NCBI GenBank assembly: GCA_026075535.2
Contig: AP026546.1
Location: 8,122,001 to 8,186,000, forward strand
Source of the DNA: Tricholoma matsutake
Taxonomy: Eukaryota > Basidiomycota > Agaricomycetes > Agaricales > Tricholomataceae
Reading direction: 5' to 3'
DNA length: 64,000 nucleotides
The position numbers and the translations under genes were made by a program. The notes beneath the pieces were generated by a model. It had not been told where the DNA came from. It did not search any database and saw only the letters and a program-made list of their open reading frames with translations. The stretch's first letter is position 1; every line of letters starts with the position of its first letter. This document shows positions 52,742 through 63,449 of this stretch, piece after piece.

Positions 52742-55542
52742 AAAGTGAAGTGGATCCGCATGTTGAGCACTTTTCCAAGGGAGTGGAAGAAATGGGAGAC
52801 AAACTCAGATCCCCAGTCACAAGTGACATGCAATGGGATGCCATGCTTGGAGAAGACATGGAGGATGAACAGGTTGGCTAATTCTTGGGCTGTGATTTCA
52901 TTGACAGTTGGGATGAAGATGCCTTGTTTGGTGAGGCAGTCAATGATGACCAGGATAGCGGTGTGGCCATCAGAGTCAGGTAGTTGCTCAATGAAATCCA
53001 TGGAGATTGAGTTCCAAGGTCGTTCCAGGACTGGAAATTGCTTTAGGAACCCATAGGGCTTGTGTTGAGGTGATTTGGATTGCTTGCAAGTGGTACAGGA
53101 TTTGCAGAATTCCTGGATGAAGGTGCAGAGGTTTGGCCAGACATATTCCTGACGGACAAGCTGCTGGGTTTTGTTTTGTCCAAAGTAGCCAGAGAGGATA
53201 TGATCATGTTTGTACTGAAGGACCTTGAGGCAGAGATCCATGACATCTGGAACATAAATCTGGTCGAAGTGGCAGAGAAGACCTGCCTCATCTATGGTCC
53301 AGTTGGGGTCAACAGGTGTCGGAAGATGTGTGGATGATAGGGGGTCAAGGGGTAAGGAGGTGCAGATGTCATGGTGAAGTTTCTCAACATCCATGATTAC
53401 TGCTTGTTGAAGGATAGGTGTTGCAAGGTAGATGGTGCAAAGGGAAGAGGTGAGTTGTTCCTGTGTGAATACAGGTCGGAAATTGGTCGGGTTTACAGAG
53501 GCAAAGTTGCTATTTCCCCCTTTGCAGTAGACGTCCCAATGTCTTGTGAGCATGTCTGGCTTGGCCCCTAATTTTCCAGGGCGAAAGCAGATAACAAGCT
53601 TGAACTGTGAGAGGTACTCGGATTATCTGGCTTGATGGTGGGTGAGCAATTTAGTAGTGCTGAAGTACTCCAGATTTTTGTGGTCCATGACCACATCAAT
53701 CGGGTTTGCAGAACCCTCGAAATATTGCTGCCAATGCTTGAAGGCTTCAAAGATAGCCAGAAGTTCCTTGTTGTGTGTATTGTAATTCAGTTCAGCGGGA
53801 TTAAAGGAGCAGGAATGAAAAGAGACTGGATGAATTTCTCCATCTGCAGTGTAAACCGAGAGGATAGCTGCTAGGGCATAGTTGGAAGCATCAGTTTCGA
53901 GTACCATTTGGGAGTCAGGTACCCATTGAGTTAAGATGGGGGCATGAGTGAATTCTTGTTTGAGCTTTTCAAAAGCATCACAGCACTTCTTGTTGAAGTC
54001 CCAGGGTGCACATTTCCACATCAAGCAGGTGAGTGGAATGACAATGTCTGAGTAGCTGTTGATGAAACAGCGGTAAAAGTTGCAGAAGCCTAAGAAGAAT
54101 TGTATATTCTTAACTTTCCTAGGCTTGGGCCAGTCGAGCACAGTTTTGACTTTATCTTCTGACATCTGTAGTCCATCCGGTGAAAGGATAAAACCTAGAT
54201 ATTCAATGGTGTCTTTGTGGAACTCACATTTCTGCAGTGAAGCATAAAGTCCATTCTTCTGGAGTCTCTGAAGAACTTCCTTGACATGAGCTCCATGCTG
54301 TGATTTGTCATCGGAGTAGATTAGGATGTTGTTGAGGTAGACAATGACACAGACTTCCAGCATGTCACTGAAGATGTCATTCATAAACTGCTGGAATGCT
54401 GCAGGTGCATTAGTGAGCCTGAATGGAACTACCAACCACTCAAAGGATCCATAGCGGGTGCAGAAAGTAGTCTTCCATTTGTCACCATCTTCAATGCAGA
54501 CTAGGTGATAGGAGTGCCACAACTCTATCTTGGTAAACAAGTGGGCTTTTCAGGGGGAGTTGAGGAGGTCAGAAATGAGCAGGAGTGGGTAGTGGTCCTT
54601 CTTCATGAGATGGTTGAGGCCTCTGTAGTCGACGCAAAGTCATAGGCTGCCATCTTTCTTCTTGACAAAGAGAATAGGAGTGCCATGCAGGGATTTAGAG
54701 GGGCAAATGAAACCTGAGCAGATGTTTTCATCAATGAAGACTCATAAGGCTTCTAATTCAGAGGGAGAGAGGGAATACATGTGACCCAGAGGAGGATGAG
54801 CATTATCCTCTGTGTCTATCTTGAGGTCATAAGGGCAATGTGGAGGAAGGGTGTCTGCCTTAGTCTTATTAAAGACATCAGTGCAAATTCATGATACTCA
54901 GTGGGAATATCAGATAAATCCAGCGGGTGTGAAGATTGAGCAGAGCGGGTGGATAACCCTTCTGGAGTGAAGGTCATCTGGAACACTACTGCCCCAGGGA
55001 GTTTGCTAGCACATGCGTACATGGCAGCATTGATGAACGAAATGTCTGGAGAAAACTTAGGTGGAACAGGGGGTTCTAAAGGTGTGGGTGAACCACGGGT
55101 ATCTACCAGAAGGTTTGGAGACAAAGGTGACGTCTGGGGTGCTGGACCTCTATAATCTGCAGAGCAGAAAGCGATTTGGCTTGAAGACCAGTCAATCAAT
55201 GGATTGTATTGCTTCAGCCAGTTATGACTGAGTACGGCAGAACAGGAAGAGTCTAGTGAGGTTACATAAAATGACAGATTGAACATTTCACCAGTAGGGA
55301 AGGTGACTGGAAGTTGGATGACTTGAGTTATGGTGGAGTTGCAAGAGCCATAATCTGATCGGGTTAATGGGTTTCATGCTAAGTTGGTTATCCAACATGA
55401 AGGAGGAATCAAGGAAGCAATGGGAGGAACCAGAATCAATAAGAGTTCGGACAGGAGCAGATTTGTCAGGAATGGTTAAAAGAGTGGTCAGGGAGTCAGG
55501 GTCAGAAAGAGCGGATGCATTGAGACAGATGTAGGCAGCCAA
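52742..55542 (-). pseudogene. Gypsy-A pol: protease, reverse transcriptase, RNase H, integrase N-terminal half
   Basis: Protease at about 55450-55400 (TLIDSGSSHCFLDSSFM). RT linker [10 protein letters not shown], then in another frame RT from about 54800: TKIELWHSYHLVCIEDGDKW, RYGSFEWLVVPFRLTNAPAA and the catalytic box VIVYLNNILIYSDD, where YxDD has become YLNN (both Asp to Asn). An in-frame TGA lies just upstream of KAHLFTKIE (about 54550). RNase H: LETDASNYALAAILS and NYNTHNKELLAIFEAF (about 53905-53750). Integrase: HHCC zinc region (LCHFDQ..., HDHILSGYFGQNKT, CKSCTTCKQSKSPQHKPYG), core SMDFIEQLPDSDGHTAILV and HVTCDWGSEF, ending at the TIR-2 insertion. Confidence 0.93.
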
Positions 55543-55598
55543 ATGGGTAAGGTCAATGCAACCCCCAGCCCCAATGGCTGTTTCCTGAGGGTTGTGGA

Positions 55599-56581
55599 CT
55601 ATTTTTCTGAGTCCACAATGTCGGGAATGAGAGTGGAAGCACAGGCTTTTGTGGCTTTGGATTTTGGGTAGTTTCCTGCTATGTGCCCTTCCTCACCACA
55701 GTAGAGACAAAGTTGTTGTCTCATGTGACATTCTTGTTCCTCCCCAGTAAGCTTGCCATTCTTCCCCAACTTATTGGAGATGGACAACTTGGGCTTGTCC
55801 TGGGGAGTGTTCTTTGTATGGAAGACTGCTGGTTGGAGGTGCTACCACAGGTGGAGTTCAAAGAGGATTGGTTTGTAGATGGGGGAGGACTTTTGGAAGT
55901 GTCCTTCCAACTAGAATTAGTGAAGTTACTGGAATTCTTTGTTTCAAAGCAGGATTCATCTTCTTGCATCCAGTAGATGTCATTGCTGTCCTGCACTTTC
56001 AAGTGCAGTTCTGCAAGAGTATCAGGTTTACCACCCCGGAGAACTTCTATGCAAAGTCAGAGTGGGAGACTGCGGAAATAGTGGTCATGAAGGGTTGCTT
56101 CATTCCAGTTGACCCTAGAAGCTAATTCCCAGAAGTCAACATTATATTTTGTGATACAACCACCTTTCTTCATTGATAAGTCAGAGAGAGCTTTTTCTGC
56201 ATCCCTGACTGGGTCATATGGGCTGAAGTTGCTTTCCAGCTCGGCAAGGAAAGCTTCATAGTCCCACATCCAGTGTGCAGAATCTGTCAGGTCATTAAGA
56301 CCAGGCTCAAACCAACTAAGAGCTGATCCCTTAGGATAAGAAAGGATAAATATGATCTTTTTCTCATCAGAGGAAAATATGTGCAGGCAGTCGCAGAAAT
56401 GAAGATTACACAAGACTAGAAAGTCTCTCAGTTTCTTTGGATTGGCGCCATTGAAAGTGTTGGGGTCGCAAACTTTGATTTTCTCAGTCTTAGGTGCATT
56501 GTTCTGATGAAGGGTGCAGATACTCTCTGAGAGGTTGTAAAGGACATCTATGAACCTATCCCCTGGATCAGGGTTTTCCAA
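55599..56581 (-). pseudogene. Gypsy-A gag with zinc knuckle
   Basis: Starts at 56581 (MENPDPGDRFIDVLYNLSES), with NGANPKKLRDFLVLCNLHF, IIFILSYPKGSALSWFEPGL and YDPVRDAEKALSDLSMKKGG: the Retrotrans_gag domain. The frame shifts near 56010 and again near 55790 into a stretch with zinc knuckle CLYCGEEGHIAGNYP, whose last Cys is replaced by Tyr (TGC to TAC), ending at 55599. A second copy of the same kind of Cys-to-Tyr change occurs in the LINE ORF1. Confidence 0.88.
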
Positions 56582-57003
56582 GGTTGATCATCTGGATCAT
56601 TGGGATCAGGGTCACCCCCAGGGCCATCAGGACCACTGGAGGTCCATCCTCTAGACCAGGATCTTCCAACCCAAAGTGTTCAGGCTGGTTGATGCCCCCT
56701 ACATACTCAAGGGGAGTTCTTGATCAAAAACCTTCCAGGTTGGCAGAAGGGTGCGGGGCATGGGTAGACATGAGATTGGCACTGATTGAGGGGGCTCCTG
56801 AGCCAATTTGTCAGAAGATGTTTGAGGGTCTGGAAGACACTCTGAAAGTAGTGGCAGGTTGAGGGTTGGGAAGGGTGGATCACTGAATTGCAGAGATCCC
56901 AGGAATAGTACCGGTGTGTTGGGAATTTCTGGTTGTGCACTGGCAGGTCTCAGTAGGGGTCATAGAGAGGAATGAGATGAGTGAAGTGTCAGTTCATATA
57001 TAC

Positions 57004-57710
57004 TGTTAAGAACTGATCCTAGAAGGCACATCTGAATCTGATTGGACCTTGTGGGTGATGATAGCAGAAGGTTGTCGGGTCATGGTGGATTCTGTGGAGG
57101 GGAAAACAGAAAGGACTTGGCTTCAGCTTGTAAGAAGCTGTGCCCTTCACCTCATCTGGTGTCCTAATTTCAAGACGAAGGTTTGGAGGTAGAAGTGGGG
57201 AAGTGCAGGTAAATGTGGGAAGGAGTACAGAGGGACTTGGGTTAAGTTCAGATGAGACCAGAACTTCAGAGGGAGACTAGAGGTCAAGTCAAATGGAGTT
57301 CAGACTCTTAGAGGACTGAGGTAGGAGTAGAATGAGATTTAGATTGGCAGGTTAAAGTTGAGTCTATGTCAATATATGAACTGAGGAATACAAGGTGAAA
57401 CTAACTAAGCTTAAATACTGTAGTCCAGAATAAAGGCAGAATGGAAACAGAGACTGCAGCAGTGTCTCAACTGCATAGATAAATTACCTAGTGGGAGCTG
57501 CACAGGAATCTGTAGTCGAATTTGCAAAAGAGATGGCAGCCTTGGGAAGGCGGCCATGGGTGCTGTACAAGGTGACCTGGTGCACAGCAGTGTGGGCAGT
57601 GCAAGGCAGCTGGGAACGAAAATGGGAGGAGTTGACAAATGTCAGTTTCATCATGCAGAAAAGGGTCAGACAGATGCAGGTTCCAATGGGGTGAGGAACA
57701 GTTCTTGACA
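57004..57710 (-). repeat. Gypsy-A 5' LTR
   Basis: 707 bp, the longer copy. Just inside it (minus strand) the sequence is GTATATATGAACTGACAC, not a standard TGG-starting tRNA primer site; self-priming or mutation are possible explanations. Confidence 0.93.
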
Positions 57711-58154
57711 GGGCCCAAATGATGCAATCACATCATTTGGGCCCAGGTGATGTGGCACTGTTGGGTGTGTGTTATTAGCTGTCATCGTCTGTTGTTATCA
57801 GTAGTTTAGAACCTGAAAAAGAAAAAACATAATCAGTTAGTTTACAAAAAACAAGAAATGAAACACAAAAAAACTTACTATAGGCCCAAACAACAATTTG
57901 CATTGTTTGGGCCATGCTATGGTGGTGGTTGGATCATCCTATAGTTTAGAATTAGATGTGTCATGAGTAATCAACAAGGTCAGATAATCACTCACCTGAC
58001 CAAAATCTGGGTACTGGCATACCTGCACATACCTGTAACACTGTGGAAAAGGGTATGGTGTTGCCCGGGTATGGCAATCCCATACCTGTACCTGTACCCA
58101 TGCATACCCATGACCAGAAACACATGGTGCTACCCATACCCATGCCGTGCCCTA

Positions 58155-59151
58155 GCCATTGGAAGCCATCCAACAGTATGTGTTCTGGAAAATCAAGGCA
58201 ATGCACCAAACTCATTTGATAATAAGTGCACAAGCATTGGATGAGTCCACTGCTGCATCAATTGCTGCTGAAAACACCATGTGCATCTATCGCAATCCCC
58301 ATAACTCCAAGGTTGACCATGCCAAATGAGCAGTTACTCACTGAACTAACAATGCTCGACAACATGCTGTCCATAATGACTTAGATTCCAACATCAACCA
58401 TGTATGTGACCAAATATTGGTGGCAGCGCATGCTCAGAAAGAGTTGAGGGCAAAACTGAAAGACTTGAACAAGAAGAAGAAAGGAGTAGGGAGGACACTG
58501 AGGCACAACAGCTTCAGGTTGTGGTATGATGGCATTGAGATACCAACCATCTGTGGCCTGAATACTGTGTCTGTTGGGACACAAGGTAAGTAATTGCCCC
58601 AGTTGAGACCAGCAACCTATGATTGTCATTCTTCAGGAATTGAGGCTCATCTGCAATCTGTATCCTCGATCAGCACTCCACAATCCTTGACCCACCATGA
58701 TGGTGAGGATGGCAACAATAGACATGAATCATCAACTCTCAAAGATATAACATTTGACCTGTGCAGCTACGGCTCAGAGCTGGTGGATCAAGTTCAACAT
58801 CTCAATCTGAATTCACCTCGCATACCAATTCAAGCTCCTGGCCTGAGCCCTAGTGGCCACATCATTATTTCCCACTCTGGTACTTCCAAATCAGTTCAGA
58901 TTTGACAACTACAACTCAAAGTTGGATTTGCTCCGGTGGCATTTCCCCATGATGATGTCATTCTTGGCTTACAACTGCAGAACATGACCTTGGCCTTCTC
59001 TAACCCCTCCAATACTCCAATCCAGGCCTCGTCATTCGCTGGTCATGCTCACATTCAAGAAGCTCCTGAGTACATGATGGCAGTGCCTGATCTTGATGCA
59101 TTGGAAGCTCAGTTGGATGAATTGTATGGACCAAGGATGTTCTCCACTTGA
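58155..59151 (+). pseudogene. Agaricomycete multi-copy gene family, C-terminal part
   Basis: Picks up after TIR-3 at the duplicated GCCATTGG: EAIQQYVFWKIKAMHQTHLI-type sequence, DESTAASIAAENTMCIYRNP, then a coiled-coil-like KELRAKLKDLNKKKKGVGR (about 58430-58485). A good intron (58586-58636: GTAAGT...TTCTTCAG, 51 bp) precedes a Ser/Pro-rich tail (VSSISTPQSLTH...) that reaches a stop at 59151 after LDALEAQLDELYGPRMFST, with an internal stop near 58903. Relatively few lesions here suggest the gene died mainly from its insertions. Its domains are as in the family members whose C-terminal part is charged and coiled-coil rich. Confidence 0.55.
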
Positions 59152-60185
59152 TACAAGCACATATTTACTCTCTAGATAACTGCTAGCTGCTTGTCATAGT
59201 ACAGGACCCTGATTGATAAAGGCTGTGGCTCTAATAGTTGACCAGGTCACCATATTCAACCTTTTGACCTTTTGACCTTTCTACATTGTTTGGAATACAT
59301 GTATGCAACCACCTAAGTGTCCCACCTTACATAACATACTAGTTGACATGATCTGATCACTGATTGCAAACCAATATGTAATACTTATTGTTGATTTGCT
59401 TACCCGCTGAGAGCACCTGTGGAGATTTCCCCCTTCAACAATCTGAATTGTGTTGGACCACTCCCACTTCCCTTCTGCCCATTGTACTGACATCAGAGTG
59501 CCATCAAACTCATTCCCACACCTTGTCCACATCATTCCAATGCCTGCTGCCCATCATACCAACATCATTGAGGTACCAAAGCATTCCCATGGCTTGTCAA
59601 TGCCCTCTCAACACTTCCCACCCATCATAGGACCTTCTCACAGCCTGTCTGCCACTCCCATGCATCAATCTTGTTTGCTTCCATCCCAGCAATGCTTACC
59701 ACCCATTGTAGTGCATTCTCACAGCCTGTCCACACCTCCCTGCTATCCCCACATGCCATTTGTGTTCACTTCTGTACTTCCCCACCTGTCATAGCAACTC
59801 CCCATGGCCTGTCCACCCCCTGCTATCCCCCACACGCTGTTTGTATTCACTTCCATCCACACCACTGTACTTCCTGCCTGTTGAAATGACTCTTGATTGC
59901 TACTGATGGTCTTTTTGCTTGCCATTTCTGCTCTTATCACTTAATCTCCACATTAGGTATGTGAGTTTCATCTTTGTTATATTCTGACATAAACAATCAA
60001 TCTACTAGTATACATTATATGTCCATCTAAGTATTGTTAGTTGTGCACAGGTATTCACCATTTCCCCCATATGATTTTGCCCACTAACTGTCAATAGTGA
60101 GTCCACTCCTTGTCTACAAGTATGCCTTGCAAGGGCAAGGGGCTTTCAAATGGAGTATCAATCAGCTATGGTGGCTGTGGGCTTC
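59152..60185. other. non-coding stretch with degenerate C-rich tandem repeat
   Basis: Lies between the multi-copy gene and the KDZ gene. Positions about 59440-59890 hold roughly 55-100 bp imperfect repeats built from CCCACCCATCATA, CATTCCCA and CACAGCCTGTCCAC. Open frames here are low-complexity. No promoter, RNA gene or TE terminus was recognised in the remainder. Confidence 0.5.
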
Positions 60186-60189
60186 ATCA

Positions 60190-63100
60190 AAGAATTGTGC
60201 CTTTGCAAACAGTGCATTTGAACAAGTCTGCTCGCCAGATTGCAAGCGCAAAAAAGTTGCAACAGGATCATCTTGCAGGTAGATTATAGTTGCATTGATT
60301 AGGATGAGCACTAACTTTTCTGCAGCGCTGAGCTTCTCTGAATGCAAAGAATTACTTAACTTGAATCTCACAGGTAATTCGGATAGCAACAACATGATGG
60401 AAGTCGATGATTGGGAAGACATGAAGACCTGGAATTTTGCCCACCTCCTGGTGATGAAGGATTCCTTTAAAGCCATGCTGGGGGGGAAGCCATTCTCCAT
60501 GAAATCCTTGATGGAATGACTCCTAAGTATAATTTTCAGGTTACAAGTTATCGCTGCATCCTTAATGTTACCTTCCATCACACAGGAAAACAGGAGATCT
60601 ACGGACATGCAAGGATTGCACACAAGAACACATAAGCGCCTGGCAAAGACAGCTTCCATTTCTCACAACTGTGTATCTATTGTGGAAGCACAAAGGACCA
60701 CCAAGTATGAGGGATGAATTGGAGAGTGGCCCAGGTAGCTATAAGGGCAACCTCAGCCTCTAGCAAAGGGAAATCTGAAGTTAAAATTATACTACATAGT
60801 ACAGGGATTGGGGACACACCTAGCAAAGGGAAATCCAAAGAGAAAACTTTAAGGAACCCTTTGCCAATGCCCAGTATATGTGAAGATGACAAAAATCAAA
60901 TAATAACCTAAAAATAGAAAAGGTGGAGATAGGCAGATCAAGGCTGCCAAATGACATCATACCAAGGGGTAGGTGTCGGAAGGGGTGCTCCGCCTCTAAA
61001 TATAAAACTGTCAACATGCACAAACATGATAGAAAGGGAAAATTAGTAATAAAATCCAGAAAAATCATAGAAAATGAAGAATAGAAGGAAATGAAGTGAG
61101 GAAAAATATAGAATGAATGTAAAAAATAGGAGAAACACACAGGGCACCCCCCTAGTCCCCTTACAGTAGCTGTGGAGATGCATGGTCGCTGTTGACCATG
61201 GGTTTTACAGGTTCGTACTTTCCAGTGGACTCTTCCTACTAGCCTCATATGACTTGACTGTAACACAGCACGTCAGCCCGCTACATTTTCCCACACTTCC
61301 ACTGCTAGGTCAGTCAACAAGACTCTTGCAAGCTATGGGTTCCTTGGCGGCTCTCCTGAAATGTTATTGCATTTTCATTCTCTTTGTTTGAAATCTATCG
61401 TCAAATCCACCATGTCTGTCCACACTTTAGCATTGATGTGCCTCACCAAGAGTTTATGTCATTTGCACCAGGTATATTCTCCCTTCCATTTTGTGCTGTG
61501 TATTTGAGTTTTCTTTCAGATTTCATATGATTTCTCTCTTTCTGATCAACTGAGCACTGCATATGATTGCTATCTCAAAGTTATGCACAAAGTCACTCAA
61601 AGAGTCAATTTGGCACTTGGATGTAGTCCCCAATGGCAACAGCAAAATGTCTGTGTACCCTGCCTTTACAAGACCATTGAAGAGCCACCTCTCAAGTTCT
61701 CACTTCTTGCATGTATGGATGGCAACAATTCATTGAAACTCATGGATAGCACTTTCAGATCAGGAACCCCATGAACAGATTATCATGTTTCAGCTTCACT
61801 ACAATGGATGAAGCTGGAGGAAGTAGACCACTTCAAAGATGAAGTTCTGAAAACCCATGTTCCTGTATGTCTTCCAACTTACTATTTTTCCATGCAAAGA
61901 ATTTACCTGTCCAACAGCCATGTGAAGTATTGTCTGATCATCAATCCCCTCCTGAGCACCTGAGTACTTCCATCATCTCTGATATGGTTCCCACCAATAT
62001 GTTAGCTTTCATCAATACCACTGAAGACACCGCTGCTGAACCTGATTTGGACAACCCTGAAAAAATTGCTTGGCTCGATGTTGCTGAGCATGATGAGCTG
62101 GCCAAGTGTCTCAATATGTGCATTGATCGTTGGCGCAATGCCAGTCCAGAGGCCAGAAAAAAAATGTATGTGCTATTTGCCATTGCAGGGATATTTCTTG
62201 CCATGTGTCGCCATGGCCATGTATTGGCGATGTGTGACATGATCCAAAGTGGAGAGCTGTATGTTACTTTTCTCATTGTACTACAGCCTTATTCTAACCT
62301 AGCCATTTTCAGTATGAAATACCAAATCGCAGTCGTTGATTGCCTTCTTGAACTCTATGGGTCCAACATCGGCCTTGCTTATGATATCATGTGTGCATTT
62401 ATCAAAACCATTACTAGAAGTAGCTTGGGGGCTAAAGTAGTAGGATTATGCCTGCATGGTGTGGTACCCGCCTTTCACAGACATGCCCATAATTGTGGAT
62501 GCCAGATCAACTGGCTGCCACTCTATGTTGAGGGTGCAGGACTAGAAGATTTTGAAGAATGTGAATGAACTTTCAGCAAGTCCAATGAACTGGCCAGCAT
62601 CACCCAATTAATGACTCCATTCCATTGCCAGCAACAAATTGATGAGCACTTCAAATTCCACGATGACAATAAGCATGCCTCTTCAGGTAAGTCCTGATCA
62701 AACTTACTGTAATATATGTATCACACTCAGCTGACTGTATTAGGAAACTTCATATATCAAAATTATTGACAAGCATTGGAGAAAATTCAATACGATGGAG
62801 AGAAGCTGGCTGTGCTTTCAGCACAACTCAAGATGACTTCAGCTGACTATGAGTCATATCTCCAAAGTGAACACAATTATCTCAAAAGTCTCCAAATGGA
62901 ACCAATTGAGATCACTCAGACTATCAACTATATGGAGCTATTGATTAAGCTTTACCACCTTCAGTACATGTTGTTCTGGATACAGATTATCAGCATTAAT
63001 GTCAACCCATGTGGGCAAGAATCTGATGAAGTCAAGCAAGCATGGAATTGACTCGATTATGATATTATTCACAATGGTTTCACTCGTACACAGATTGCCA

Positions 63101-63406
63101 ATGTTACCTGGTATTGTACCACGCACTCTCATTGGACTGCTTACAATGAGGAGGTCTGCCGATATGAAGAACACAAAATTGAAACTCAATGGGTGATTCT
63201 CTGGAATATAATGATGCACTCCATCTGTGCACTGATAGAAAATATCATTGGGCTGTGGATAAGCTTGAATGGCTTGTCGTGCAGCGTCTGTTTGAAATGA
63301 CAAAGTTAGGGATGAATGGTGTTGGTATGTCATAGCTCTTTAACTGTCATTCGGCCAATTAATTTTATTAGGATATAAACTTTGAGAGAAAATGGGGAAG
63401 GCACTG
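60190..63406 (+). pseudogene. KDZ transposase (CxC-type) gene, lacking the C-terminus
   Basis: N-terminal SARQIASAKKLQQDHLA, an intron (60279-60325), SFSECKELLNL and WQRQLPFLTTVYLLWKHKGP (60630-60700), then a MITE at 60740-61165. After it come YGFLGGSPEMLLHFHSLCLK, an intron (61472-61519), SLSDQLSTAYDCYLKVMHKV, the Cys pair VPCLYKTIEE and ACMDGNNSLKLMD (about 61710-61745). The catalytic-domain block follows at 61867-62568: MCRHGHVLAMCDM, SGELY, GLAYDIMCAF, VPAFHRHAHNCGCQINWLPL and EGAGLEDFEECE. Then FSKSNELASITQLMTPFHCQ and RKYHWAVDKLEWLVVQRLFE, an intron (63325-63371) and GYKL-TGA-EKMGKALK. This is the KDZ order, cut off about 63406. Stops and frameshifts indicate a pseudogene. Confidence 0.9.
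60740..61165. mobile_element. TATAAGGG/CCCTTACA short element, copy 2
   Basis: 426 bp; homologous to 31804-32168 but with an extra 60 bp that partly duplicates TAGCAAAGGGAAATC near its left end. Ends TATAAGGGCAACCTC and CTAGTCCCCTTACA. Flanks GTAGC (60735-60739) and GTAGC (61166-61170) are a 5-bp target duplication. It interrupts the KDZ coding sequence after DELESGPG. Confidence 0.85.
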
Positions 63407-63449
63407 AAGTTGCATTCTGGGTCCTTCCACCAAAATGACAAAATAGGCA

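Larger units (their letters stand above)
47124..57710 (-). mobile_element. Gypsy-A, Ty3/gypsy chromovirus-type element
   Basis: LTRs at 47124-47773 (3') and 57004-57710 (5') with TG...CA ends and a 5-bp target duplication GGGCC (47119-47123, 57711-57715). The polypurine tract AAGGGGGAAATAC abuts the 3' LTR. It encodes gag, knuckle, protease, RT, RNase H, integrase and chromodomain on the minus strand, plus an extra ORF on the plus strand between pol and the 3' LTR. The integrase is split by a 2.9-kb TIR-2 element. The RT active site is mutated, so the element is dead. It landed inside a GGGCCC palindrome of TIR-3. Confidence 0.95.
46531..58154. mobile_element. TIR-3 hAT-like element, host of Gypsy-A
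   Basis: Ends TAGGGCATGGCATGGGTA and ...TACCCATGCCGTGCCCTA with a perfect 8-bp target duplication GCCATTGG (46523-46530, 58155-58162). Subterminal arrays of TACCCATACC/GGGTATGG are typical of hAT elements. Without Gypsy-A it is about 1.03 kb. It contains two hairpins (ACCCCCCTCTCACATTTGG...GAGGGAGGGGGGT type, 46725-46830), GAGCAGTTG hairpin motifs and two copies of the palindrome/intron-like module, although its TIRs are unrelated to those of TIR-1 and TIR-2. No transposase. Confidence 0.92.

Noticed and set aside
4067..58154. Any intact host housekeeping gene hidden among the elements
   Set aside because: Both strands were read through; all protein-like segments belong to transposable elements or the multi-copy family. 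None has an uninterrupted host-type gene structure.
60162..60659. 165-codon minus-strand ORF
   Set aside because: Opposite to KDZ exons that carry family motifs and good introns on the plus strand.
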